Source: Elysia chlorotica
Taxonomy: Eukaryota > Mollusca > Gastropoda > Plakobranchidae
Reading direction: 5' to 3'
NCBI GenBank assembly: GCA_003991915.1
Contig: RQTK01000672.1
Location: 152,849-216,848, forward strand
Length of the DNA stretch: 64,000 bases
Part shown: positions 1-60,437 of the stretch, one piece after another
Numbering within the stretch: the stretch's first letter is position 1
Layout: each line of letters starts with the position of its first letter
Translations under genes and position numbers: made by a program
Notes under the pieces: model-generated
Databases searched by the model: none
Told to the model about the DNA's origin: nothing
Seen by the model: only the letters and a program-made list of their open reading frames with translations

Positions 1-811
1 ACATGTATCTCCCTGACATACGTGTATGTACATGTATCTCCCTAACATACTTGTGTGTACATGTATCTCCCTGACATAGTTGTGTGTACATGTATCTCCC
101 TGACATACTTGTATGTACATATATCTCCCTGACATACTGATATGAACATGTATCTCCCTGACATACTGATATGTACATGTATCTCCTTGACATACTGATA
201 TGTACATGTATCTCCCTGACATACTTGTGTGTACATGTATCTCCCTGACATACTTGTGTGTACATGTATCTCCCTAACATACTTGTATGTACATGTATCT
301 CCCTGACATACTGATATGAACATGTATCTGCCTGACATACTGATATGTACATGTATCTTTTTGACATACTGATATGTACATGTATCTCCCTGACATACTG
401 ATATGAACATGTATCTCCCTGACATACTTGTATGTACATATATCTCCCTGACATACTGATATGAACATGTATCTTCCTGACATACTGATATGAACATGTA
501 TCTCCCTGACATACTGATTATGAACATGTATCTCCCTGACATACTGATATGTACATATATCTCCTTGACATACTGATATGAACATGTATCTCCTTGACAT
601 ACTTGTATGTACATGTATCTCCTTGACATACTGATAATTATGTACATGTATCTCCTTGACATACTGATAATTATGTACATGTATCTCCCTAACATACTGA
701 TATGTACATGTATCTTCCTGACATACTGATATGTACACGTATCTCCCTGACATACTGATATGTACATGTATCTCCCTGACATACTGATATGAACATGTAT
801 CTCCCTGCCAG
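1..811 (+). repeat. 29-bp minisatellite running into the exon 1 splice acceptor
   Basis: About 28 head-to-tail copies of a 29-bp unit, typical form catgtatctccctgacatac followed by tgatatgta, with some units having ttgtgtgta or an ATT insertion. The array continues past the window's left edge. The last unit changes ctccctgacata to ctccctgccag, which is the acceptor of exon 1. The array is open in several minus-strand frames only because the unit length and composition avoid stops. Confidence 0.95.
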
Positions 812-49477
<48,666 letters not shown>

Positions 49478-49539
49478 CGTCTTGTTCGTGCAGTGCATGG
49501 AATGAGAGTAAGAAATTATTCTAATGTTGAGAAAATGAT

Positions 49540-50650
49540 AAATTATATCTCTGGAAAAAATGCCTTGAAGAAGCAGAATATTTCTTATATTAACATTTGC
49601 TTAAAATATGCAGTAATAAATAAAGCGTTTGTTGAAACAAGCCGTGTTGACTTGGAATGACTCGACATTAAACAAGCTTCACTCACACACAGAGCAGTCT
49701 GAGGCGGACGTGGACCGGACCCCAGGCGTGGTTAGGTCTGTCGGACATGCCTGGCACGTCCACGTCACGCTGGCATCTCTGTAGAATCCCAGGCCACAGT
49801 CTGCGCAGGCGTTACTGGCATCGTCAAGCTGCTGGCCAGACGGGCAGTCCTCTATAGGCAGAGCCAGCGAACACATGGGAATAGGTGGTGGACGTTACGA
49901 ACAGAAGAGAGATGGACAGAGAGAAACATTGAGTATGTCAGTGAGGATGCGAAGAAATTAACAGTGATTTTTTTTTTTTTTTTTACAAAGAGATAGAGAA
50001 ATAGACATAAAGAATAAAGCTATATTCAGTTAATAATAAAAGTACAGAAAGGTAAAGATTAGAAGTAAAATTACAAAATCAAAAGCGGTTGTTATATTTA
50101 GATACAGATTTTTGTTTCTTTCAATAGGCATGCAATAATGTTGCACTTTCTTCATTTCTAGTAATTAATTAAAAGATCTGGTGTAGAGATGTTGGCCAAC
50201 TGTTCTTTGTGCAGAATCCCTATCAAATTTTCATTCACTCCAAAAACATTTTTCAAAAGTAAAAAATAAAAAACAACATAAAAAAGCGCAACAATGTGGA
50301 GCTCACTCAAACACTCAGTCTCTGATTCCCGTGCTGAGATTCGTGTAGTGAATCCATCAGGGCAGTTCGTGCACGCGTCCTGCCACCACAGGCTGTTGTA
50401 CGTCCCAATAGGACAGTCTTCGCACTGGTTGGTCCCAGGATTCCGGTACTCACCAGGACTTGTGCAGTTTCCTGTGGAGGTCAACACACACAGGCTTTTC
50501 AGATCATCGAGTACTCAGTTTTAACCGTTTTGATTGAAACACAGAAAATAGACAAATTTTTTTATCCATTAAACCACGCCAAATCAGCATTTGTAAAATA
50601 TGCCAACCAAGCACGAAATTATATCTCTGGAAAAAATGCCTTGAAGAAGC
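49540..50650. repeat. 35-bp direct repeats flanking the inverted copy
   Basis: The repeats at 49540-49574 and 50616-50650 are identical over 35 bp, with the right one continuing into tcatgaaaa. The arrangement is that of a staggered break filled in during insertion of the 1,041-bp segment between the repeats. Confidence 0.92.
49575..50615 (-). pseudogene. Inverted copy of exons 54-55 and their introns, inserted 3' of the stop codon
   Basis: On the minus strand it reproduces 45772-46869. Exon 54' is 50307-50471 and exon 55' is 49687-49851, both 165 nt with intact reading frames (for example CPSGQQLDDASNACADCG), acceptors and GTGAG donors. Exon 55' differs from exon 55 at about two positions and exon 54' from exon 54 at about five. 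The segment is bounded by a perfect 35-bp direct repeat (49540-49574 and 50616-50650, starting aaattatatctctgg). There is no promoter or flanking exon on the minus strand, so I do not regard it as an independent gene. Confidence 0.92.
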
Positions 50651-51529
50651 TCATGAAAATTTGTCAAACCTAGATATAGTCAGTCAGGATATTTATGAGT
50701 GTTGTAATTTCTAAACGGTTTTTCTGGTATGCTCTCTACAGTGAAATTGAGTATAAATTATTGAGAGAAAAAAACCTGTTAGCCATGGGTAAAGATAGCC
50801 CCGAAGGCAATTTTTTCAGTTTTTCTACTTTTACAGCAAAATGTTTTTGTCATTTCCTCACTGCTTCATCAGGATGTGACAACAAGACTCAATGTTTTTT
50901 AGCTACAGATAATTTAATGATGTGTGGATGGTTTTGATGAGTCTGTTCAATAGCCTTTTTACCTCAGGAATTGTCTGATGCTGATTTTCTGTAAATAAAA
51001 GTCTGGAATCTATATGCCTTAATCATTTCTATTTCAAATTTGCAACACATTTTTATAGCATCTGTTTTGCAAATTAGACATATTATTATGATATTATAAC
51101 TTTTTAACCAATGAGATTTTGATGTGTTTTTTATGTATAACCCTGTTACGCTAAAATATTCATGCATTTAAAAATGTGAGTGTTGTTTTTTTTGTTTTGT
51201 TTTTTTTTAATTCTTTATTTAGGTAAAAGAATGCTTAATAAAAAAATTTGAAATAATTACATATGTTTTTTGTTTGTTTTTTGTGAGCAAAATAAATTAC
51301 ATTTGTAGCTCATTAATCAATAAGCCCTGAATCCGCAAGACTGAAACGCAAATTAAAGAGAAAAGGGAAGTATGACTTCTTTAACAATAATTGTAGACCA
51401 AAGACTCTAAAATATTTTTCCTCTTTTTGATCAGTATGTGAATTGGGTAGCTTCACATTATTTGTCAGAACAAAATGTTCAAATAAACTGAAAAAAAAGT
51501 CCTCAATATACTGAGGAGTTAAGCATTGA

Positions 51530-51531
51530 TT

Positions 51532-51620
<89 letters not shown>
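51530..51620 (+). repeat. (TAG)n microsatellite
   Basis: About 30 units of tag/agt downstream of the gene. Confidence 0.97.
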
Positions 51621-51621
<1 letters not shown>

Positions 51622-51758
51622 TTTCGTGGGGTGATAATAAATTCTAAGGGAATATCCTTTATTAATGGATTCCATATGGCCAGTTGGCTATTTTTGGACA
51701 GGTATTTTGATTGAAGTTTTCGACGCTCGTGGATGTATTCTTATACTGCTCTTACAAA

Positions 51759-52522
51759 ATAATTTTGTCTTAACTTTAATGTAACAGCCAGCGTAATACA
51801 AATATCTCTGTAAAATAACTAGGGTTGCAACATTGCTTGTTTTATGGTTCTTCAAAGTCAGTATATTGATGATGGTCACTCCAAGATACTTAGCGTTTAT
51901 ATAATTTTTTTTCCTAAAGTGATGCCGTAAATTTTATTAGTGGGTGGGTAGTTTTGTTCCTTTTTTATTCTTATTTTTACGATTTAATATCGGGTGGAAT
52001 TCCATAGTGATTTCATGTTGCTTGTTTTTGAAGTTCATTCAAATCTTTGTGAGTGGCACTTGCGTCATCTTTTTATTAGAGGCTATTATTGGCGAAGAAT
52101 TTGCGCTTGGTTCCTGCAGCTAGTTATTATTTCTGTCATGCCTTTTATATAGAACAAAAGCAAAAGCAGGCCAAGTACAGCGCATTGTGGTATTCCAGAT
52201 AACACTAGGGTCGGGCTTGAGTTTTTCCCATCAACTTAAACAGTCACTGTTGTTTTTCTGTCTGCCAGGAAGTCACTTATCTAGAGAAGCAATTTGTCCC
52301 TTATCTACTAATAATGATAATATAATTTTTTAAACAGCGTTTGGAAGTGAACATAATTAAACGTTTTGCCGAAATACGACAATAAGATGGCATATGTTTG
52401 AATGTTCTGGGCCGTTTTTTGTTGTTGTTGTTGTTAACTCGTCAAATGTTTGGAGCTGTGTTTCAAAGGATAGTTCTACAGACACCCTCTGTGAATCTGT
52501 GAGTATGTTTTGGTTTTCTAAG
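51759..52522 (-). pseudogene. LINE reverse-transcriptase fragment, copy 1 of a direct repeat
   Basis: The minus-strand translation, with broken frames, gives DFLADRKTTVTV, a stop, VDGKNSSPTLVLSGIPQ, AVLG, FFANNSL where an active element has F-A-D-D, LNELQKQA, and NAKYLGVTI. This is the order of a non-LTR reverse transcriptase of the Jockey/CR1-like group. The catalytic DD is lost (NN) and there are several stops. It corresponds to 57464-58232. Confidence 0.78.
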
Positions 52523-53385
52523 AGGCACAAGTAGGCCTATTTGCATTAGAGAGAGGTTGTGGAAGCAGGTCTGTAATTTTCGGCGCAGGACTTTTTAACC
52601 CTTTTTAAAATAGATAAGTGTTGTAATAATTATTATTTGGGTGTTTGCTTATAAGTGTCAATCATCTAAAAATGTGACAGCCCATTACGCTCAAGATAAC
52701 ATAGTTTTAACGCCATAGCAATCAGGAAGCGTTACGTGGAACCCAACATGTAACGCAGTAGGAGCGCTCTTTCTTACTTTTAACAGTGCTAGGTTTGAAA
52801 TGTACAGGGGGGACCATAGAACTGAGATTATCAAACAAATAAACTGATTGGTCATGTAGGCCTAAACAAAAAATTTTAAAGATTGGGAAAGAAACATTAG
52901 CAAGTGTGACGTTGATCCGATGAAATTGGACCCTGTTGGTCTTTTGTTGAATAATTTTAATTCATATAGAATCGGAAACACTATCTTATCAACATTAACA
53001 AAATAAAGATTACCAGAAATCCTTTGCAGAAACGCAATAATTTAACTTTATTGATAAACGTCTGAGAGTTAACAATACAACTCAAGAAGTATAGATCTAA
53101 ATCAGTACTTGACAATTTATTATCTAGATCTATAATGGATCTCAACCACGACAAAATAACAGCGCTCACTGTGGCAAGATGTTACAACAATATCAAAAGT
53201 ATTTAAAAAAAAAAGTCTCTCTACAAAAACAAACAAACATGTCAATTGCTTCCACTCTACCGCGCTCTGCTCATAATTCAAAAAGCACAGATCTAGAAAT
53301 CTCTAGGCCTTTCTAGGCATTATCAAGAAAGGTCCGGAACATTACTCGCCATCCTCTCTTCTTAACCTTTTCACATCGCACAACT
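52523..53385. other. Non-coding stretch between LINE fragment and hAT relic
   Basis: No coding signal beyond chance. It is probably the 3' part of the hAT-derived insertion (the transposase stop is at its right edge) plus unrelated sequence; I could not define an element end. Confidence 0.5.
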
Positions 53386-54216
53386 TTAAACCAGATTAAT
53401 CCTCCTTTTTTTGGACGCAAAGAGGTCAATAATAGTGTCACAGAAGTTGACATTTTCTGATAGTTCTTTTACTTTTAGCATCTTTGATTCGACAGCCATA
53501 AACAGCAGGTGTTTTGTTCTTGTATTGGTCATTGTTGATCTACAGTAAGATTTGATTCGCCTGAGAACGCTAAATGAACGTTCACATGCAACACTGGTGA
53601 TTGCACTGGATAAACAATAGTTTAGTGCTTGAGACACGTCGGGCAAAGCCTCCACTAGATTCATTGAATACAGAATGTGTAGAAGAGATGCAATGTCACT
53701 TGCACTTTTTGTAGCATGTCGTACTTGTGTATCCCCATACAATATTTTCAACTGGCAAAAGAAGGACTCGGTATCAGGGACAAGCGAAGGACAGTCTGAC
53801 TTCATGGTACAAATCAGCGCTTTCACCTTGATAGGATCTGAATAAAGTTTGTCAAAGTTGTCTGGATGAAATAAAGGCATCCACTGGAACCGTTCAATGT
53901 TTTCAAAACGGTACTTCAGTTCGTTCACAAGAATGTCTACAAGTTCATACATAAGACTTTTCATAATATCTTCAAATCCTACTTCTGATGTTTCGCTCTG
54001 AGAATAACCAGTGTCCCTATTTAGTTTGGCTGGCATCTTTCGCTTTCTTGGAAATGTAGGATTTAAAGACAGAACGTCTGTCCACACTTCTTGAAAAACA
54101 CTTTCAGTTCTCATGTCTTGCAACTGGTGCTCGTAGTCTTTTATTTTGGCCGATACTATCATTACGTCTAAGTTTTTTTTGTTGCAGTATGCGAGTGACA
54201 TCATCTCAGCAGACAA
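53386..54216 (-). pseudogene. hAT transposase, C-terminal half (ZMYM1-like), 5'-truncated
   Basis: A 276-codon open frame. The C-terminal region SVACERSFSVLRRIKSYCRS followed by TRTKHLLFMAVES is the hAT dimerisation region, including the catalytic glutamate in CERSFS. Upstream parts (YELVDILVNELKYRFENIER and HPDNFDKLYSD) fit the alpha-helical middle of the family. The RNase H-like N-terminal part with the first catalytic aspartates is missing. Upstream (to about 54480) short fragments such as DITSAEVQDVLVHSPDSEKY may be N-terminal remnants. No terminal inverted repeats were recognised. Inactive. Confidence 0.8.
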
Positions 54217-54772
54217 AAAATGCGTTTGAAAACTTTAAGCAAAAATAAATTTTCAGGGTCTGGGGATCGTTGTTCAATGCATTTATCTTTCACAAAAGAG
54301 CTGACAGTTTGCGATCACCTAGACCATCACTGTCTCTTTGCGCATGAGACTTCCCAAAAGCTTTCAGTGGCGCCTGCTTAAGTGCGCTATATTTTTCTGA
54401 GTCTGGAGAGTGTACTAGGACGTCTTGCACTTCTGCTGAGGTAATGTCCAGGGCACTGCCACTTAACTCTTAATTTACCAGCCCCTTGTGAAATTCCAAC
54501 CCCCAATTTACCAACGTATGGGAGATAACTCTAATCAATTTTCGACTTGATTTTGTAAATGCGCTATAGCTGAAACTATTTGATTTTTCTTAATTTTGTA
54601 AAAATTGTAGAAAAATAGAGAATTGGATACTCTTTCATATGATATATAACAAGACATAATTATATAAATTTGAACATGATAGCTTAAAAAAAAAAAAATT
54701 ATGGAAAAAAAAAACAATTTTCACCTTTTACTTCTTTTTGTTTGGTTTTTTAATCTTTTGGGTGGGCTTATT

Positions 54773-56336
54773 TTAGAGATGAGCATGGAACTGTGCTAAA
54801 CATAATTCATCACAGAGGTGGACATTGCAGGATGCACATCCAAATGCTGTCTCAGGCCGTCTGCCAGAAGCTGTTCTAATGTCCTTAGCGCGGCATTGGT
54901 AGCATTGTTTTTTTCTGCCTGGGAGCTTCACACGGCGGTGAGCATTGGGTGCTTGGTTGGCCAGGCCTGCAGCAGCAACACCAGCTTCTGCTGCTGCTTT
55001 CTTTCTACCTCCTTCTTTGCAAGGGGACCTGGCAAGTTCCAGATGAAACTGAAAGTGTGACAATACTTTCGAACCCGGTGGGCGTGCTGTTGTCTTGTAA
55101 ATGATGTAACTCCTGCCATGTTGTTGTTATAGTAGAGTATTGACAGAGGGATGTCTTTCAAGACTGTGCCCTGTTTAGAGCGCCGCTCTGCTTGGTCGAG
55201 TCTTGGCGAAGCGTTGGTAGAAATAGTAGAAATTATTCTTTTATCTCTCCAGACGCAGGCAACAATGTTACCTACTTGCCTCCACTTGCACTGCCCAACA
55301 GTGAGGTTGCCTTTCAGCTCTGCTGGCCAGTGTCTGCGATTTGGTCTTGTGGTAGCGCACGAGTAGGTGGGACGATTTAGTAGATCTCTGGCAAGGGTGA
55401 CTGAGCTGAAAAAATTATCCATGTAGACATGGTGGTATTTATCTAGGTGTCTGTCAGTGAGAGACATGACCACATGATGGCCCAAACCATTTGGCATGGG
55501 GGTGTCACACTTTCCAGTATAAAACACAAAATCAGTCAGGTATCCGGTAGAGGATTCTGCGCAGCACCACACTTTTACTCCCCATGGTGTTGGTTTATTT
55601 CTAATATACTGTTTGAAATAGAGTCTACCCTTGAAAGGTATCATGGCTTCATCTACAGCCAAAGCACAACCAGGAGCATAGTAGGTTTGGCAGGCTTGTT
55701 CAACTTGCTCTACGGCAGGCCTGATTTTATGCAAAGGATCGAACCCAGGCTCATTGCGTGCAGGTTGCGCTTCACTGTCGGCGAGGTGAAAGTATCTTGA
55801 AATCTGCTGATACCTGTTTCTTGACATTACACTTGCCACTGCTGGCACATGGAGGAGAGGGTCACTTGACCAATATAAAAGGTAAGATGGCAGCTGATGT
55901 ATGCCAAACATCAAATTGATGTAAAGAAAGATGTTGAGTTCTCCCTCTGTGACTGGTTTGTATGACGCAGGAGCTCCCCGGTGTGTTGCATAGAGGTTTG
56001 TTTGCGTCGCCAGTGTAGTGATAAAAGTGTCAGGAATAAACAGTTTGAAGAATTCTATGGGTTCAGATGAGTGATCTAAATCAAAATTTTAGGGCCTGTT
56101 CTACTGGTAAAAAGCCCAACTTCAACATCATGTAAGTCATCTGACCCCACTAAGGGCTCTGGATCAGTGTCTGAATCTTCTAGATCTAGGTCTGAATCAA
56201 TCTCATCTCTATTCTCCTCTAGATCTTTATCACTTTCTTGATCAATACCCCCCTCCGCTTCATCAACTGGGGTCCCTAAACCATCATCTACATCTACACC
56301 TGGCTGCTGAGAAATTATAATTCTTTCAAACAACAA
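54773..56336 (-). pseudogene. piggyBac transposase (DDE_Tnp_1_7 type), frameshifted
   Basis: Three minus-strand pieces in order. The first is an acidic N-terminal piece, 56336-56076 (ESDKDLEENRDEIDSDLDLE). The second is the core, open from about 56080 to 54928, with EFFKLFIPDTFITTLATQTN, LAVDEAMIPFKGR (first Asp), HVYMDNFFSS (second Asp) and SILYYNNNMAGV. The third is a C-terminal Cys-rich zinc-binding tail, 55063-54773 (CYQCRAKD, FGCASCNVHLCDELC). The pieces are separated by one frameshift near 56080 and another near 55050. After MAGV the usual D-x2-D pair is replaced by T and T, so the third catalytic aspartate is lost. Inactive. Confidence 0.88.
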
Positions 56337-56616
56337 AATACATTCCTTATGTCATCATACAGCATCAACAGCTTCTTATTGCACAAAGTGTGTGCTTAAA
56401 TGCAAAAACTATGAAATATTTCAGACTGGGCCTTTTGCCGCATGGTTGGGGTAAGGGGGCAGGTCCACCTGAACGAGCCCTTTCTTATAAAACTTGCTAT
56501 AGCTACCACAAAAATGGTTCTACAATCATAAAATTTGCACACAATGCGTGACCTTTTGTCATCCATGACCCATCCACAGAAACGTCACAATTTCAGATCA
56601 ACTCCCCCTCAATTTC

Positions 56617-57300
56617 TTAAGCCTGCTTAAATTCCTCATCCTCTGCTTTTGCCATGCTGTCATTCTGCACACTCTCAGAAGCTTTTAGGATACACTCTAC
56701 AATTTTGGCGTAAGTAGTTTTACATACAGACTTTGGCAAATCCATCAAGCCACAAAAAGTCTGAGACTCCGCTTGACTGCCACCAATGCATCTCATGGCA
56801 AAGACTGATCTGCGATTAACTGAATAGTTTTTGAAATTTGTTGTGGTAGGGCATGTTAAAAAAGGCAAGTTTTGTTCACACTTCTTGTTCTTGGACAGGC
56901 AAACAAATTGAAGAGAACTTCCAAGTCCTTGGCGATTTACCTCTCTAAGGTTCACCTTGCCATTGCAAAATCGACATCTCAAATGAGCCGAAATCTGTTC
57001 AGCTAGGATTGATAGATCCACTATTCTATTGCCAGAAACTTCATATTCAGTCTTCAAAGTCACTTAAATTACATTCTGAATCAGGAGGAATGTCTATTAG
57101 ATCTAGATCTATATCTGGTTGCAGTTTTTTCTCACTCCTACTCAAAATAGGTTTACTGATCAATCTAGAAACTTGATCAGGTGTGGTATCTAATTCTAAA
57201 TCTAGATCTACACCTTCAACACTTAGCCTATCTTGACCATTCGCCCCATTATTAGATCTAGCTACTTTCTCCCTTGTGTGCTGTACATACCCTTTAACTT
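56617..57300 (-). pseudogene. Mutator-like (Kolobok-type) transposase, N-terminal fragment
   Basis: A 148-codon frame (57063-56617) reads SGNRIVDLSILAEQISAHLR, CRFCNGKVNL, NRQGLGSSLQFVC, NRRSVFAMRCIGG and FCGLMDLPKSVCKTT, the pattern of the PF20700 Mutator-like family found in animal Kolobok elements (NRxVD, C-x2-C, GLxS, NxR-x2-AMR-x2-G, FCGLM-x2-P). An acidic upstream frame (about 57300-57052: VDLDLELDTTPDQ, IDIPPDSECNLSDFED) joins through a frameshift. The C-terminal catalytic part is absent. Inactive. Confidence 0.78.
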
Positions 57301-57463
57301 TTCGATGGCTCAGAGCAAGAAGTGGTTATATCCACCGATGACCATTTAGAGAAAAATGAAAAAATGTTTTTTGGCAGTTTGTAACATCCTGTCATTTCGT
57401 TAATTTTCCATTTATATTAATGCAATTTATAGAGATATCAGAGTTAGCAATGTTTTAACCTGC

Positions 57464-58232
57464 CATAATTTTGTCTTAACTTTAATGTAACAGCCAGCGT
57501 AATACAAATATCTCTGTAAAATAACTAGGGTTGCAACATTGCTTGTTTTATGGTTCTTCAAAGTCAGTATATTGATGATGGTCACTCCAAGATACTTAGC
57601 GTTTATATATTTTTTTTCCTAAAGTGAAGCCGTAAATTTTAAAAGTGGGTGGGTAATTTTGTTCCTTTTCTTATTCGTATTCTTACAATTTAATATTGGG
57701 TGGAACTCCATAGTGATTTTATTTTATCACTTTTTCAATTTCATATAAGTCTTTGTGAGTAGCACTTGCGTCATCCTTTTATTAGAGGCTATCATCGGTG
57801 AAAAGTTTGCGCTTGGTTCCTGCAGATAGTTATTCTTTCTGTCATGCCTTTTATATAGAACAAAATCAAAAGCAGGCCAAGTACAGCGCATTGTGGTATT
57901 ACAGATAACACTAGGGTCGGACTTGAGTTTTTCCCATCAACTTAAACAGTTACTGTTGTTTTTCTGTCTGCCAGGAAGTCACTTATCTAGAGAAGCAATT
58001 TGTCCATTATCTACTAATAATGATAATGGAATTTTTTAAACAGCGTTTGGAAGTGAACATAATAAAACGTTTTGCCGAAATACAACAATAAGATGGCATA
58101 TGTTTGAATGTTCTAATTTAGGGCTGTTTTTTGCTGTTGTTAACTCATCAAATGTTCGGAGCTGTGTTTCAAAGGATACTTCTACAGACACCGTGCTGTG
58201 CATCTGTGAGTATGTTGTGGTATTTAAAAGGC
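57464..58232 (-). pseudogene. LINE reverse-transcriptase fragment, copy 2 of a direct repeat
   Basis: The same orientation and content as 51759-52522, roughly 90% alike by eye. It shares the premature stop between VTV and VDGK, so both copies descend from an already dead fragment. Here the catalytic segment reads LFTDDSL, keeping both aspartates. The two copies bracket about 4.9 kb that holds the three DNA-transposase relics. Confidence 0.78.
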
Positions 58233-59756
58233 CCTTTATAATGTTGTAGGCGCTATCAAATAATTATGTTCCAGGTTGAAAAAAAAGTAAAAAAAAAAAT
58301 ATGAGGCTTGGTCAGCAGATAATGAAAAGAAGAACAGGTTAAATCTATCGATCTTTTACCATCTTAGTGGATTTTATCAAACTTTTATCCTGCAACGTTA
58401 GCCAATAACAACGGCCAGCACAGGTGTAGACCCTAGTACTTGCTATTTTGACATCGCCAAAACAACTGTATGATTAATGTTATTAACCGCATACAATAAT
58501 TATCAGTCCTGTAATATAATGGTCTATATCAACCCGCAAATCTTGACACTACAATGCTAAAAGGTGAGGAAACCATTTTTGTAGATATTTCTGTGCTCTA
58601 TTAGCCTGGTACATGAAACATGCTCAGTCTAATAACTATTACCAACATATCTCGCCCTCTTTTAAATGATTTTGATTGATAGTCCCAGCTTATTCAGTTT
58701 TAGGGGTGATTTTTTTACGTTTACAGACAGCTTACTCGCGTCACAAAATTTGGTGATGTTTTCGCTGGTAGGTATTTGTAAACTCAACGGAGGCAACGAG
58801 ATTCAATCGCAGCCATTTCTGGGAAAGCAGTATTTTTGGCCACATTACTGACAACTGATAAAAGAATGATGTAGTGAGTATGCAACAATAATTGTTAATG
58901 TTTTTTTTTTTGTTTTTGGTTGTTTTTTTTTGCCTCACGAGATCAGTTACGTACTCTTGAGGGGGGAAGAGTGAAAACAAAAGCCCTCTATTTTATTACT
59001 TGTCTTGCCGGTTACAATAATTGTACTAAACGGATGTCGACTTAACCAGTAGAAAACAAATGAAAGCTAACTGATCAGGAATCGAACTGAAAGTGAAATG
59101 TTAAAAGGTTAAAGTACAACACAAGTTGTTGGTTTTTCAACAGTCGTTTTGTAAATAACTTTTAAGTCATACAGTAATAACATAAGACAACATTATTTTT
59201 TTTAACCAAGAAAAGTAATGAACCTTATTCTCACGATTGAAAATTATATATATAAGATGCTGATTTTATGTGTGCCGGGGTGGGGTTTTTTCCGACCATT
59301 TTTTTCTTTTATGATCAGCAGAATTTTTATCAACCATTGTTTTTTTATGATTATCAGAAGGTTTTTTTTTGTGAACCAATTCCATTGTTCTTGGTCTACG
59401 AAAACAATGGCGACAACATCTGACCGTAGTAAAATTAATATAACATATACAACATAAATTCATGAACTACACAACATCAGCATCTTAAAAAAATAACACA
59501 GGCCTACTCGCATTAAGGCCCTAGATTTCCTTGAAACATTGTGCTTGTTTTTGGATGATTCTATTATATTAATGTCACGGGATCTCTCATATTTTACCCT
59601 CCCGCTGTGGGGATAGGCATTCTCTACTTGCCAAAACCTCTTTCCACTTATTTGTGTCAACCTGAGAGGATGTTTTAGGTGTCAGCCCTCTTCTTCCTCT
59701 TCTCCTAAAACATATCTGCCCGTCTCCCCGCCCCCTTAGTATGTGTCTGTGTCGGC

Positions 59757-59821
<65 letters not shown>

Positions 59822-60437
59822 TCTTTCTTTAACAGTGGCTACAAGAATGAATAACCTTGGATTTTTTTGTTAGTTTTTTTTTTATGATACCGAAACGCTG
59901 AGTGATCACGGGAGAGAAAGTAAACAAAAAAGTTAAATCGTGTGAATGCACTGACGACATTTTTATGTCATTCATCGGTTTTTATCTGTGTCTGTGGTTG
60001 TGTTTTTTTTTATACTTCGCCACGACTTGGTTAGTAAAACATGTTGGAGGAAACGGGTTCCTATGCAACGTAATCACCTGGGCATGTTTGTAAACTACAG
60101 TTGTAACTCGTCGCGCCTCAGCATGATTGCTAAAGTCTGCTGTTTATAACTAAAGTAATAACAAAAGAAAAAAAATATTCAAACAAACCCCGTAGACAGA
60201 TACGTATATAGAAAAATGTGTTTGCATAGTTTAAGAAAACCAACTCAATTCCGTCTACCAAACATATTATCACTGAAATTATACCTTCACTATTCGTTTT
60301 GCTCCTCTCCGCCCATCTCCATATTGCTAGGTTGTCTCTGCCTTTTCTTTTCTTTTCCTACATTATCCCACCCAGCATACCATTAGAACTGATTGTCCTT
60401 CTTTAGACCCTTCTTGTTAGGGCCATCGTCGAGACCA
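58233..60437. other. Downstream non-coding stretch
   Basis: AT-rich sequence with the (TC)n tract and a few short chance ORFs (58666-58851, 59218-59457). I see no exon with splice context, no RNA gene and no recognisable transposase. Confidence 0.6.
59758..59818 (+). repeat. (TC)n microsatellite
   Basis: A pure TC tract in the downstream non-coding region. Confidence 0.97.

Larger units (their letters stand above)
49478..51010 (+). promoter_or_regulatory. 3' UTR region with candidate polyadenylation signals
   Basis: After the stop, overlapping AATAAA hexamers lie at 49615-49620 and 49619-49624, inside the inserted inverted copy. The next clear AATAAA on the undisturbed flank is at 50994-50999. 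Because the inverted segment looks like a later insertion into this sequence, the original 3' UTR probably ran from 49478 through the 35-bp repeat to about 51010. Whether the insert supplies a new earlier poly(A) site cannot be told from sequence. An 80-codon ORF at 50695-50937 has no recognisable domain and I treat it as chance. Confidence 0.5.

Noticed and set aside
1-811. CRISPR-like array
   Set aside because: Eukaryotic intron; the units are contiguous with no unique spacers.
49679-50487. Two GCC-type coding exons on the minus strand as a second gene
   Set aside because: They are an inverted copy of exons 54-55 bounded by a 35-bp duplication, with no promoter, further exons or terminator on that strand.
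50695-50937. 80-codon ORF in the 3' UTR region
   Set aside because: No domain, no splice context and no family recognised; consistent with chance in AT-rich DNA.
51759-58232. Pair of ~760-bp direct repeats read as LTRs of a retroelement
   Set aside because: The repeats encode a broken LINE reverse transcriptase rather than LTR features, and the interior has DNA-transposon relics, not gag-pol.
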